NCBI GenBank assembly: GCA_014773175.1 | Contig: VXCM01000470.1 | Span: 248,001-312,000 of the forward strand | DNA: 64,000 nt | Direction: 5' to 3' | Source of the DNA: Lucifuga dentata | Lineage: Eukaryota; Chordata; Actinopteri; Ophidiiformes; Bythitidae | Part shown: positions 45,149 through 58,002 of the stretch, in pieces | Numbering within the stretch: the first letter of the stretch is position 1 | Layout: each line of letters starts with the position of its first letter | Position numbers and translations under genes: made by a program | The notes under the pieces: model-generated | Databases searched by the model: none | What the model was told of the DNA's origin: nothing | The model's input: the letters and a program-made list of their open reading frames with translations, nothing else

Positions 45149-48100
45149 AGCTGCAAATCACAGTGACTGATGACATTTCAAGAAGAAGAAGAAGAAGAAG
45201 AAGAAGAAGAAGAAGAAGAAGAAGAAGAAGAAGAAGAAGACAATGACACTGGGGAAACATTGCTTTTTGCTCTGCTGTATACTCAACAACTTGCATGTCC
45301 TCAGCAACATTATGCTTCCAGCGTGTGCGCACATCCATTCTGCGCATTACATCGTATCATATATGAAAAAAAAAAAAAAGAAAATCTCTCCATTGTGAAA
45401 AAACACACCATATATTGCTCTCTGCTGATTGTTCACAGACTAATTATTTCTAAAGGGGGGGGGGGCACTAAAGCTAGGAACAAGTCTCTGCCTCCCACAG
45501 AGACCAAAAGAGGCTGAAAGATGTTATACTTGAATGCAGACGTCAACTGTGGTCAACACAATCACGCTAAACAAACGTACTCATGAGGAGAAAGACCACC
45601 TCCATGCTAAAATGCAACTTTACGGTGTGAAAGGTGCTTTCATCAGACATCTGACTATCTCCTCCTGCAGCTGCCTGTTAATCGGTATAATGATTAATAC
45701 CCAGAATCCAGGGGGTCAAAGGTTAGTACTTAGCCCAACATTTTCCATAGTGTGCATGTAACAGGTTTTACAGGGTTTGAGAACAATGGATTACGTGTAG
45801 TGTCATTACAGCAAGCTGATTGTTTAAAAAACAAAAACTAGTATTACTGTTAAAAAAAAAAAAGGTCAGATCACATGCATTTATAAAACTGNACAAAAAC
45901 TAGTATTACTGTTAAAAAAAAAAAAGGTCAGATCACATGCATTTATAAAACTGGCGATTAATACTCAGAAATGTGATTAAAAGAGAAAATGCACTTAGAC
46001 TGTGAGATTGATACACAATTTCACAGATCTTGAAAAAAATGTTTGCACAAATTACATACATTCAAATGAATTCATCATCAATGTGGATATTGAAGGTAAC
46101 AAGTAAGAAAAAGTAATGAGATTACATGAGTTTTTCAGTGTTACTTATTCCAGTTTTAAGTTGGCAATCGGGTAGCTGTATTGGATTCTGTTTTCAAAAT
46201 AACTTTCCCAACCCTGCTGCTTTCTCAGCAGTCTTTTTGACCTCTATGTGTAAAATATGCGCATGTCCCTTTAAGAGAGAAACGCCCTAACAGGGTATCA
46301 ATGTGGCATGGCTTTTACGGCTTATGTAGATTTGCAGTGCCCTTGTAAGCCATTTTTATTCTAAATGGTCTGGTAGTTTGATCCAGGATCCATGCAGGTG
46401 GGTGCTCGTGCTTTACGGACGCTCTGTAGACACGGCTGTGTGTCTGCTGGACATTTATTCTTTGTATTGTCCTAAACTGTCTCAAAAGATGTTGAGGTCA
46501 CATGCAACAAAAGAGCTTCATTGTTCCTAAATCAGAGGTTTGACACAGTCGGACTACACAGGAAGTTCATTTAGGATGTGGACACATTGTGGTGAAATAG
46601 TAGATTTCATAGAATATGTTTGAGTGCATCAGATGTGATATAACTCTTGCCACAAGTCACCTGGGGTAAGATTTAGCAGATGTGTATTATTTTATCTTAT
46701 TTAATTTTTTTGTGGAAGCCTAAAATATAGCATCTCTACTCATTTTGCTGGGATTTCTCTCTCTCGCTCTCTCCATCTTATTTGTACTCTTATTTCTTAT
46801 ACAAAGGCACAACTCATTCTATGCTGTGCATTTCTACTTTAGTTTGGATGGATGGATTTCTTTTCTTTGTAATGTCAGGAAATGACTTTTTTTTATTCCT
46901 CGTGTTTTCCTGTGAAACCAGTAATGGTCTCCAGTTATTTATGTTAGCACACATACTGTCTACATTGTAAATAGGCAATCTGAAAAGGTTAAACCCATGA
47001 ATCATGAAGGACTTTTTGAAGGAGCAGCTGTAACTTTGCTCTCCTCTTTGACTCTGATGATGTACATATACACTTCAAGTCAAACCTTGAAAATGTACCT
47101 TTGCCTGCATAACTTATATTTTACTGTCTTGCAAAGAGAAACCAAAAGACAGGAGGCACCTCAAACTGAATGTATCATGTCTGCCACTCAACATATCTAA
47201 TCTAAAGGGAAAAAGCACATGAAGTAACATGTTGTAGAGTCAATTTCTTTTCGTGTTTAAAAAAAAAAAAAAGCCGTCATGGAATCATTTATTGTGGGAA
47301 TTAGGATATTTATGGAACACTCATGAGTGTCTTTACATGCATCCTGTTCATATGGAAAAATCAAGATGTACCCCAATGTTCATAAAAGATCAAACAACAT
47401 GCTAATAACCACTGTTATGTTTGAGATGCGTTTACATGGTTGGTTCTTAAAGGTAACTTTCCATGGTAGTATTTGGAATAAACTCTTAATTAATGTATAC
47501 AGGGATATAATTTATTGAGCTGCATATGAGAAGCTTATCCTAAATAAGACTTTAGCAAGCATACAAGCTATTACCCACAATACCATTTGAGTTTCAGGAT
47601 TATAATGTTGAAGCATGACAGCCGTGTTCTCTTACCCATTAAGTAAAACCTCCATTCTTACAGCCTTTTGTTTTTAAGCTTTCTTATGTGCATTGCTCTG
47701 AACAATATACTTTACCCTTGATGCACACATACATTTACTAATGCATTTTATCTCCAAAAAAGTTTCTTCAGATGCACAAACAGGGTTTCACACAGACTTT
47801 CAGGCTCTCAGTGATCTGCCAGAATACTGAACAATCAGCCCTGGTCACAGTTCATAACTTATGCCAGCAAATATGGACACAGTAGATAAGACATAGAGTA
47901 CAATGAATAACACTTCCAAACCATATCGAGTATGAATTCTTTGAAGCTATTTAAAATAAAAGGTTGTGGTTAAAAGCTCTTCATCATCAACATGTTCGGA
48001 TGCAGCTGTTCTGCAGCCAGCGAGCCTCAATACCAGAAAAAGAAAAAGGTTTTTGCACCAGAATACAACAACAGCAACAACAGCAGCCACTGAGCCTGGA

Positions 48101-49277
48101 AACATTCCCATCATTCTGTCTGTGCATTCGTAACATAAATCTTCATTTAAAGAAAGAAACACTTTTTCAGGGATGTTTTTTTTAGTGTTGTGGTAATATC
48201 TGGTAAAATTAAGTCTAGTTAAGAGTTTGTAATTTTCACACATAAAGGTGTGAAAAGCTTTGCCAACATGTCTACCCACTAAATTTCAGTTTCACATAAA
48301 AACAAAAAGCCATAAACCTCATTTACCTGCTGAACGCTTCTTACTGCTGAAAAAATGTTTCACACAATTTCAGTGGTTTCAAAAACAAACCCAGGCCTTA
48401 TTTATTTATTCAGTTGTTACTCAACTTCATTGTGTTAGTGTCAGTATCACCAGCAGTGATAATGACACTAACAAATTCTTATTATTATGTCCAGGAAATA
48501 AAACACTCATAAATTCAGAAACCTATATAACCTGTATATTTATCAAGACAAGGCCCTTCACTTCAAAATTAAACAGAATTTAGGCCAAAAATTAATCGAA
48601 AAACTATTAAAAAAAAAAAAAAAGGAATCCATGTAGTCTTAATTGCTTGATTATTAACTATATAATTTCATAATAACTAGATGAGAATGTCAAAAGCATT
48701 TGCTGAAATTTAAAATTAGGATATCAGAATTTGTGACTTTATGAAATGTGTTAATTTATTGTCTATTATGATAGTATGACAACATTTAGGAAAACTGAAC
48801 CATTTACCAATGGATGGCTATAAAAAGTTAGCAACTAGATGATAAAATTATTTCTAATTTACTAATAAAATTAGTGTAAAGAGTAATTAGTTACATAGTC
48901 ATTTCTGAGATGTTTTGCAGAAATTTCTAATTTTGGGTACTGCTGTGTTTTGAAATGTTTTTGGGCTGATAGAATCGGGGTATTAAACATAAAGACATGA
49001 TTGAGCATGAAGCACTTTAAACATAAAAGAGGAAGGTAAATTTTCTCCATATTTTCAAAAATATAAATAAATGTAAGCTAGACAGAGAAAACTTATGCAA
49101 AAAGGTTAATATTTCTCAAACATGCTTCATCCAGCTTTAAACAATGATAGTCAAATATAACCTGCCAAAAATAAAGAACCCATGCATTTCTTACAGATGT
49201 TATGATTGCCAAGATTGCTTCATATGGTCAGTCTACTTTTTTATCTGAAAAATCTTGAAAATCTGACACAAAATTAT
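45149..49277. other. kcnab3 3' untranslated region and spacer to neu3
   Basis: No coding exon seen. The first part is kcnab3 3' untranslated sequence with the (GAA)n tract; an AATAAA at 47477-47482 is a possible end. A seam duplicates 61 bases (45831-45891 and 45893-45953 around N 45892). The right part holds the neu3 3' end on the other strand; I could not fix its polyadenylation signal. Confidence 0.5.
45179..45240 (+). repeat. (GAA)n microsatellite in the kcnab3 3' UTR
   Basis: About 20 GAA units starting 31 bases after the stop codon. On the gene strand it is purine-only, so the mRNA would carry a GAA run. Confidence 0.97.
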
Positions 49278-50796
49278 TCAAAACATTCTTTCTTTGACAG
49301 CCGTCGGCATCAGATCACTGAGAGTAAAGGACATGAACGCAATCTCCTCAAGTTCACTTTCTGTCCCACACTCCACCAGGCACGAAAACTCATCCCTGTC
49401 CTCAATGTAAGCCAGGTCAGAGTATCCACTCGGTCCACTGTGGATAATCCTGGGTCTGTCCCATGCTGATGAGTGCAGGGGGGATCGGTTCAAATACACT
49501 CCTAAGTCCTTTCTGCTGGAGTTATTAGTTGGATGTGCGAAGAGGAGCCATGTTTGTGAGTCTGGAGACAATAGCGATGTGCCACAAGATTTGCTTTCAG
49601 CGTCACTGTTTCGTACAAATTCGGGAGCAGGAAAGCCGATGACGCTCCCTTGACAGCCAGTAGGAGGCTCAACAAGCTGTGGAGCAATGTGGGGTTTATC
49701 AAAATAGACCCCGCTGTTTTCACTCATAGCCTCAAGCCTGTGGCCCCCGTTGTTACGAGCATTGCAGTAAAGATGACTCCTGCCTTCATGGTCTATGATC
49801 TCGGCCATTTCGCATTCACACGATGTTTTTCGAAGCATCTCACCTATTTGCCAAGTCTGGCCGAAGTCGTCGCTGTATACTGACAGTGCACGTGAGTGCA
49901 CCGTGAGAGGAATGGGGAATGAACAGCATCTGTAAGGGATGTAATATGTGTAGGCCGGGATGATTAATCTTCCACTCTCCAGCTGAACGCCGTGGCCAGG
50001 GCCCACAGCGAATGTGGCCCACTTCCGGATCATTTTTCCAATCGCACTCTCCGTCAAGTCTTTCGCTTGGCTCCAGTTTTGGCCGTCATCACTGCTGCTT
50101 ACATAGCAAAGCCGCGCCTTGTTTCTGCCTGTGAGGATCTGGCAACGCTCTGTGGCATTGCTCAAAACGCAGATGAAAAACAGAAACAATGTCTTGCTAT
50201 TTTTTTCATACACAGGGCATGGATTCATAGTGCGGTGGTCCGGTAGACGTGCTGCTGGCAGCTCCTGACAGGGCGACCACTGGAACAACATAAAGGACAA
50301 TGAATAATTACATAATCACATATTTCTAACCATGTAGTTTATCAAGAAAACTTTCTCAAATGAAGGATTTACTGCTTCTCTCTGTTTGCTGTAACTGACT
50401 CTCCTTGTGTTTTTAAAATTCTGTTAGAACAAAATAAGAGATGAGACATCATTTTGGACTGTGGGATCTTGTGGCAGGCATTTTTACACATCAATTATTT
50501 GTAAAAAGAAAGACAGATGAATTAATGTAAAAATAATTATTGCTGATTGCAGCCCTAATCAGAATAATAACCTGAATGGATCCATCTTCTTCCTGCATCC
50601 CCCTTCTCATAACAAGAATTTTGGCATCATGGTCACATGGAGAAGTTCTTTTCTCTGCAAAGGCCAGGAAGATGCGGCTGTGCCTCAGATAAATGAGTGC
50701 AGGGATCCTGTATGTTATTCCACTGGGCTCCTTTTTAAACAACGTTGTTTTGATAGGTTCGTCTTCACTGACAGTCTTTAATGGCGTGTTTCCCAT
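49278..50796 (-). CDS. neu3: Sialidase 3 (plasma-membrane ganglioside sialidase)
   Basis: Removes sialic acid from gangliosides, mainly at the plasma membrane. Two coding exons on the minus strand, 50796-50572 and 50279-49278, joined in phase 0 (CAG|GT donor, TTCCAG acceptor), give 408 aa against about 428 in human NEU3. The start codon at 50796 has context CACCATGG. Seen: the YRIP motif (Arg30, first of the arginine triad); FAEKRTSPCDHD with the acid residue; HRTMNPCPV; Asp boxes SSDDGQNW and SDDFGQTW; AVGPGHGVQL; YCNAR and LGVYLN regions for the other arginines; and the tyrosine nucleophile in SGYSDLAYIED. The wording fits NEU3 rather than NEU1, NEU2 or NEU4. Teleosts often have several neu3 copies; which one this is cannot be told. 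A 5' untranslated exon ending at 50980 is likely. Confidence 0.96.
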
Positions 50797-50810
50797 GGTG
50801 CATCTGAGTT

Positions 50811-50980
50811 CCTGTAAATAAATATTCAACATTCATGCAAAGACTTAGCAGGCTTGTACTGATAAGTTACAACAATCTTTTAAAGCACACAGACAGCGAG
50901 AGATCACAAACTGCAGCTCAGTCATAACTGATTGCATCGATACTAGGAGAATCTGAGTGTGTGTGCATAAAGTCCTTACC
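50811..50980 (-). other. neu3 5' untranslated intron with flanking exon borders
   Basis: On the minus strand a TTTACAG acceptor sits 15 bases before the neu3 start codon (exon begins at 50811), and a matching GTAAGG donor lies at 50979. This implies a leader exon to the right of 50979 and an intron of about 168 bases. Inferred from splice signals only. Confidence 0.55.
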
Positions 50981-51350
50981 TTTAATTTTCACTCTTCACC
51001 GTTGTCAGCTTTGATCTTTTGGGAATTATATCCTCCATCTAATCACGCTAATCCCGGATCTGTTCTTATCACGATAGTTTCTTTTGGCTTGACCAGAAGA
51101 ATGCAAGAAACCTCCACTCCCACTTCCGTGTTTGCTTATAAACCTCATCACTACACCAGACTTATTTGTTCGACTAAAGAAAAAAAAAAACAAACAAACA
51201 AAAAGAAAAAATCGTCTCCGCCAGCTGGAGCGCCAAGGATTCGGTTCGATCTGGCACTTTTCTCATTTTATTGTCCTTAAACACCATAGCTTTTATAGGT
51301 AAGGTGCCAGTGTTTCTAAATATTATTTCTAAATCATCTACAATACTGCG

Positions 51351-51377
51351 GCATGGCGCATGCGCAGTGCGCCATGC
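51351..51377. promoter_or_regulatory. NRF-1-like palindrome in the neu3/xrra1 divergent promoter
   Basis: GCATGGCGCA (51351-51360) and TGCGCCATGC (51368-51377) are a perfect 10 bp inverted repeat around TGCGCAG. The core GCGCATGCGC (51356-51365) is the NRF-1 palindrome (consensus YGCGCAYGCGCR). It lies between the start codons of neu3 (minus) and xrra1 (plus), about 430 bases before the latter. No TATA box is clear, in line with a CpG-type bidirectional promoter. Confidence 0.6.
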
Positions 51378-51790
51378 CTCAATTTGCTTCATAGCTAAAC
51401 GAGCTCATGTTGAATGCTAAATTCTTCCTGAATAGCGTTTTGATTCCTTCTGTCATCTATGTAATGTGTTATTGATATAATGAACTGCTTATTTGTCATT
51501 GAAATAATATTTATGATATTCTGATAATGTAGAAAGCTTAGCTGGCTAGACGGATTATTATCTTATCATTTATCAAATCTTTGACGAATCTCTTTTATGG
51601 AAACACTGACTCTTTATCACCACCTGCTGGACGGGAGGCTCAACTACCTTCTTGTCTTACATGTTGCTAGGATACTGAGCACTACAGCGTTTCTCAAGAT
51701 CATATGGCGAGCACGTAGTTTTGGTGAAAAACAAAGTGCTTGATTGTTGTGCAAAAAGATCTAATAACAGGATTATTCATGCAAAACAGG

Positions 51791-54064
51791 ATGACAGCAT
51801 CTTCATATAAATTTGATGATGGACAGAGTTATCTTTCCAAATGTTTCCCTGCCCGGACAATACTCTCTCGAAGAAAAGAAGGTAAGTGAAGGTCAGTTAT
51901 TACAGCTAATTATTTGGATGCAAGAGATAGCCTACTCAAGCTTCAGTGAAGGAGGATAATAAAATGTATTTAATCAGTTAGCTTCTTATACGCAAAAGTG
52001 ACATTACGCCTGTAGATGGCACTATTTAGTCGTTTTCAAACCGACTCCTGTACAGAAACAAAATACCATGAAATAAGGGAGAACAGAGAAAATTTACAGC
52101 AGCTTTCGATTTTTGATTGATATTGTTCAACATATTAAAAGTCTGTTTTTTAAAGCACTTAGACTGAGAGCGGATTTCCCCTTCTTTTTATTTGCAAAAG
52201 CAATACCACCAAAAGTCAAGAATCTGACACAGGCATGATAAACAACACTGACTATTAGAATTACAAATTTCGAGAACTTTTTTGTGGTATTTCTTTCTAA
52301 TGACCCCCTAAAATGGCATATGAAACCTTTTATTGAAACACGGAGCAGTGGGATTACAATATTACATTATTGCTGTGGACTTTGTCTGTTTCAAAAAGTC
52401 TCAAAATTCTGACATCCACACATGACAATAAACATCACTGACTATCAAAAATTATGAATTTAAAGAATTTTCATGATAGCATGTTTTGTTATCTCAAGGT
52501 AACCAGTTATCAGTAAATTGACAAAAAATTGCACATATATTGATAAATCCATTCTATGTAAATATCAGCCAATAGTATCAGCTTACCAAAAAGTGTTTGA
52601 GGTACAGTGGTGCACATTTGCTTTTTTACTCAACCAAAGACATTTGCAAACATGATTTTATTTGTGTGAGAGGTGCTGGTCACTGGCTTGTAGCTCACAG
52701 GAAAGCAGTGGAACAGAAACAGAGGAACATGCACACAAAGAACAAAGTGACTAATAAAGAATCTGAGATCAGAGAAGAGAGCTGCATAACAGATCCTCCT
52801 CCTGGTAATACATTAGATGGAACCTTTCTGGTAAGTCTCTGACGTGACTTTTTTTTTTTTAAACATTAAATGGCNTACATTAGATGGAACCTTTCTGGTA
52901 AGTCTCTGACGTGACTTTTTTTTTTTTAAACATTAAATGGCTTCACCAGTAGCCTGATGGGAATTCAGACAATTTCTCCATTTTCCTTTGTAGATGCGGT
53001 TACATTGTGTTGATAAGCCATCTGAGTTATGCTCTGTTGACATCAGTGAGCAGCAGCTGAATTCAGTGAGAATCACTTCTCTGTTTATTCATTGTTCATT
53101 TAGGTAACTTGGGAGAACAGCACCTTTGCACCAAATAATGTAGAAAATAATAAAGTTTTTTTTTTTTAATGTGTAAAGGTCAAACATGAGGACTTCAAAG
53201 AGTTTGACAACGTAGCTTACATCAGTGCATCTGTTAACCTCCTCTCTTTAGGTGACATATTCTTATATCTTATGCAGATTTATCCAGAATAGATTACATT
53301 ATATATGACTTCTGCAATAGTCATTTCTTACAAGATTTTTAGAAAATATCAGTTAATTTTTTTCTTTCTTTCTTCAGGGTCTTTCAGCAGTTTTGTCTCT
53401 TTAAGAGAGCTCGATTTGTCTTTAAACAGGCTTTCCAGCATGACGTTTGATGCTGCTGACTTCCCTCATCTGGAGGTAAGATGTTGGTCATATTATTGCT
53501 ATTGCTGTGGTTAACACACTGCCACTGAATTACAAACATGTCATAAAAATAATATATGAACAACATGTTTCAGCTTTTGATACTGAGCTATTACTGGACT
53601 ATTTTCCCTCCTGAATTTAATTTCTCCCTTGACAGTTCTTTTTTTTAATGCAAAATAATTGTTTTTGCATAACATTTTTGCCTGCTCACATCACAACTAA
53701 CAAATTTTGATATTTGTAAGATTGAGAATTTTTCAAATTGTTTGTTCCTTGGGCTTGCAGCTATAAAGCTTCTTCTTCTTCTTTTTCATTTCCTTGATAC
53801 ATTTATAATATTGAGATAAAACATGTACTTAAACCCTCACAGGTTTTGGATTTGTCCTACAACAGTCTGTCTGCTGATGATATTGTTTCCATTAGTCGAC
53901 TTTCACAACTAAAAGTCCTTCATCTGTCTGGAAATCAGCTGCATCATCTTCCGCTGGGTTCTTCAGAACGTGACCCCACTCACCTGTCAGTATCTTATTT
54001 TCTGTCAGGAAGAAATTTAGGCTTGAGTAGGGACAGAGTTTGTTATGGATAAAAAAAAAATCTA

Positions 54065-54123
<59 letters not shown>

Positions 54124-57100
54124 ACATCCATCCATCCATCCATCCATCCATCATCTATCCATAGCATTATTTATAGCATTCACTTAATATCCAACAAATT
54201 TCTTAGTCAACTTATGATCAGTGTAAAAGTATGAACTGTAAAACAAAAAAGTAATAATATTTTGTTTCTCTGTGCTAATAACTTTAGTCATTTGTCTGTT
54301 GACTTTCTTGTGTTTATCAATATAGTGCCAATAATTCAACCACAATCTTTCCAACCAATCAAATATGCATAAAGAAACAAAATGCTTAATGCTGAGCAAT
54401 TTTCAAATGTACCAAGAGAGGGTGTGCAAATGTTCAAAATCAGTGGTTCTCAAACTGGAACACTTCAAGTACCCCACTTCAAGACACAGACAACACGGGA
54501 AATTCCTACAAAGAATCAGTACAATTTAAATCTGTGGAAATTCTGTTATTAGGTCATTTTATTAACAAATAAAATGGCGTTTCAATGAGAAATATTTGAA
54601 AGTTTAATTACTATTCTCTTTTTCACTGATGTTATTTAAGAATATTTTATTTTTATTTTCGTTTTAACTTGAAAACAGCACACGGTGGTTTACTGCTCAT
54701 GGTGCACACACATTTGCTATGTAAAGCTGTTTTTTTTTTTTTATGTATTCAGTGTTAAATCATTGTGTATGAATTTTATGGTGGTGTTGTTTTTTACAGG
54801 CCAGCTGAAGAAGAAGAAGAAACACCATTTAAAGCTCTTAAAGCCCTGATGCTGGATGATAACAAACTGTCCTCAGATGTTTTCAACAGCCTTTCAAACC
54901 TTAAAAGGTCCTGATCTTTAAAATATAAAATACTAAGTTAGAACTCATTCTCTGACAGCAGATTCTGTTAAAAACTCTAACTAACTGCTTAAAAACAACT
55001 AACACAGGCTCCAGTATTTAAACTTGCAGGGGAATCACATCTCTGAAATACCGTTTATGGAACCAAGGGAATCCTCAAAACATCTGCAGAATTCAGTCGA
55101 ACAACAAACTGATGAAGAGCGACTTGGTAAATGCTCAGTCTGTCCTACATGAAACAAAAACTATGCTGAGTGGAAATAATTGAGTATTAAAGGGGACATA
55201 ATACATGTTTTATTATTATCCCTTGTTTTTATAAGGTAATATAGTATGTGTTGAACCACTGTCAAGTTTGCAAAACTTGTGGTACGTGCCTGTAGAAATG
55301 CATCCATGAAAGCTTAATTTTTGATTCATTAGTTCTTCTGTGTTTACATCAACATGTTGCACTTTTGAATCTACCTGCAGAAACACCATCAAGTATGAGG
55401 GTAACAAATAGTATGCAAATGTTTGGCTAGCATCCACAAAGTCATGGCAGGCCAATCAGAACAGAGTGGGCTTTTTGTAAGGTGGCCTAAAATGGCCTGC
55501 TTTCACTCAGTGTGCTTAGCGGTGCTGTAGCAAAACTAAAACAGAAGTGGATCAATGTGTTTTCACATGAAAGCATTGCAAAAGTCTCAAAATAGACCAC
55601 AAAATGAAAACTGAAAAACTTCTTGTTTTATTTTTGATAACTTTGATATCTATTGAATGACCTGGCTGTCAAATCCACAGAAAAAAAATAAATGACTTGC
55701 TCATCTTCATCCCTTCAATCCAGCCCAAACTGAACAAAATCTCAATCCTGATAAGAATTTCAAGAAAGTCTCACAGGTAATTGTACAGCATTTCAAAAGT
55801 TTAAATGTTTAAACCTTTTACTAAAGCTATATTTTAACCCTTTGCCATTTTAACCTTTAAACATTGCCAGCTTGGATCACCACGATCCCTCAGCCACACC
55901 TGTGACATGGAGAACAACAAAAGGCTCAGTTTGCCGCTACCAGAGCTTCAGTTCCTCAATTTAGCTAATAATAAGGTGTGTTGCATATTCAGCATAAATA
56001 GACGTATCAGCATCCTTTAACAGAAGATAAATGTTTCATCAGTGGCTTGTCCTCAGATCGCTGAGGAAGAAACTCTGCTGGCCGTGGCTCTTTTTCCTAT
56101 GCTGAGTGAAATCAACATTCAGTCTAACCCCCTCACCACACAGAGGAGTGGTAAGTCTGTCTTCTTTTTTAAACGTTAATTGAGTTAATGGTGTGTTTCT
56201 TAAACAGCCTTCATGTCCACACAGGAGATCTGCCTTTACTGACCTATTACCTTCAGGAAAGACTGGGAATAACAATAAAATGTAAGAAGACTCCAGAAGT
56301 CGTAAAACTCCCACTGACCGCGTCCACTCGTCCAAACTGGAAGGTCTGGATGTCCTCTGCTGTCTGATCATTAGTTTCCCTTAGAAATATGTCAGTGCTA
56401 GCAAGAATGGTTGGATTTCAAACATTTCATCTTGATATTTCACTTAAAAGTGTATTATTATCTCTGCCAAGGAGGTTTTCTGTTTTCTCTGTTTGTTACT
56501 CAAAAAGTTATGAACAGTCATGATGGAACTTGTTGCTGTAGGACTGATATTGATAGAACTATTGTAATTAAACATGAAAATCACCAAAGGTTTATTTACA
56601 TGGTTCCCCCCCAAGAACAGAAAGATTGTTACATCAGTAACATATTAAGTCCATGATGCCTTCATATGTGGCCTGATTCATAATGTTCTTGTTCTTTTGG
56701 TGTTGCAGGTGGAAGAAAAAATCCCAAAGGGGCTGACGAAGCCTTCGTTAACAGAAGCCTCTAGTGTTTCGGTGGAGCTGACACGAAGTCTTTGCAAGAA
56801 TGTTATGTCAGGTTGTCGTTCTGTGGCTCAGACTGAGGGGAATGTCACACCAGCACCTCAGGCTGAAGCCAGGAATGGTGGAGAAGAAATCTTCCAGCAT
56901 CCAAATGCTTTCTTTGTGACTCAGGTATGTACATGACCTCTGAAAAATGAACAGATATATTAAACTCAGAGGTGAACTAGAACCACGTGGAAAGCTGTGA
57001 AAGAGTCGTTTTTTTGTAATTAATCTCAGCAGGTGAACATTTTTATAGTTTCATGTGCTGAGAAACACAAATTCTCTTTTGAAACGCTTTAAAAAACAAA

Positions 57101-58002
57101 ACAAAAAAAAACATGGTCAGTTATATTATTGCAACATTTCAAATAGTTTTGGAGCAAAGTTATTCAGTGAATGTTATTTTATGGTCAGACAACAGACGTT
57201 CCTGATTATGAACTTGATCTGCAGCCTGAAGAGACAGAAACTGCAGAGAACAATAAGAGGATCAAGGATGATGGAATTCCTGAAAAATGCGAATACTACA
57301 AAATGACGGATGAAAAACCAAATCCTGATGTAGTGGAGCCGATCAGTGAGGACTGGAGCGTTACCATACTTATTTGTGTACACACTTTTTAAAAAAGCTG
57401 TACAGTTCCCACATACTGAAGAATATTTGTGTCATTTTTCTTTCAACAGGAATTCAAACAGCTGTCAGCATGTTGGAACACAAGCTGAAGAATTTTACTG
57501 TTTACAGAGATTCAAAACCAAAACCTGGTGACATCCAGACACCATACAGAGAAAGAGACAAAAGGGTTTGCCAGTTTGTTTGCTAAAATTAATTCATATT
57601 TTGTCACCTTTATGATTAAAACAAAATAATAACTTTCTGTATGCAGATTAAAGAACTTCACCCCATGAACTCAAAACAGAAGCCAAATGAAAGAATTGAC
57701 AAAACGCTCAAGCAAATCAAAGAGAGTTCAACACTAAGAGAAATCTCCTTAAGTATGAACATTTTTATTATAATAATTGTCAAGAAAATGTCCCTTAAGC
57801 TCCATTATTTGTTTTAACTTTTCTTTTTCTTCACATAGGCAGTGCCTTAAATGATACGGATGTTAATAGACAAGAATATAAAGAGGCTCTATCACTGCTG
57901 AAGGATATGAAGAGAAAATATAAGATCATTCTTAAAGAAACAATGGAACAAGTGGCCAGAAACGAGTCTGAGAGGAGCAACAAGCAGACAGAAACAGACT
58001 GA
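51791..58002 (+). CDS. xrra1: X-ray radiation resistance-associated protein 1, leucine-rich-repeat protein
   Basis: Implicated by name and expression studies in the response to X-rays; molecular role unclear. Exons: 51791-51881, 52673-52830, 52994-53065, 53179-53251, 53378-53475, 53843-53985, 54800-54907, 55008-55126, 55724-55776, 55871-55975, 56057-56150, 56225-56343, 56709-56924, 57189-57345, 57450-57565, 57647-57752, 57839-58002 (stop). Frame closes at 663 aa (human about 790). N-terminus YKFDDGQSYLSKCFPAR and GHWLV match XRRA1. Leucine-rich repeats at about residues 135-215, 225-265 and 320-370 (LRELDLSLNRL, VLDLSYNSL, ALMLDDNKL, LQYLNLQGNHI, LQFLNLANNK). The C-terminal third is charged, lysine/glutamate-rich and probably coiled. 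An in-frame ATG at 51779 has weaker context. The donor at 56344 (GTCTGG) is the weakest. A seam after exon 2 (N 52875) does not harm the frame. Confidence 0.93.
52809..52941. other. Assembly-seam duplication at an xrra1 exon end
   Basis: 52809-52874 and 52876-52941 are the same 66 bases across N 52875. The second copy carries a false duplicate of the last 22 bases of exon 2 and its donor. Confidence 0.9.
54066..54151 (+). repeat. (TATC)n(CATC)n microsatellite in an xrra1 intron
   Basis: About 14 TATC units followed by about 6 CATC units, a compound tetranucleotide run. Confidence 0.95.
54441..54500. repeat. hAT-like terminal repeat, left end only
   Basis: CAGTGGTTCTCAAACTGG is the full-length form of the inverted repeat seen at 34347 and 44607. 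I did not find a convincing right end before the next exon at 54800. Confidence 0.4.
56460..56520. repeat. Repeat fragment, 'CTCTGCCAAGGAGG' end
   Basis: Starts ATCTCTGCCAAGGAGGTTTTC, the best-preserved form of the end seen at 40310. In an xrra1 intron. Confidence 0.5.

Noticed and set aside
45087..45517. Poly-Glu and poly-Leu frames
   Set aside because: Translations of the GAA tract in the kcnab3 3' untranslated region.
50785..50796. N-myristoylation of neu3 (starts MGN)
   Set aside because: Position 6 is leucine, not the Ser/Thr-type residue the usual signal needs.
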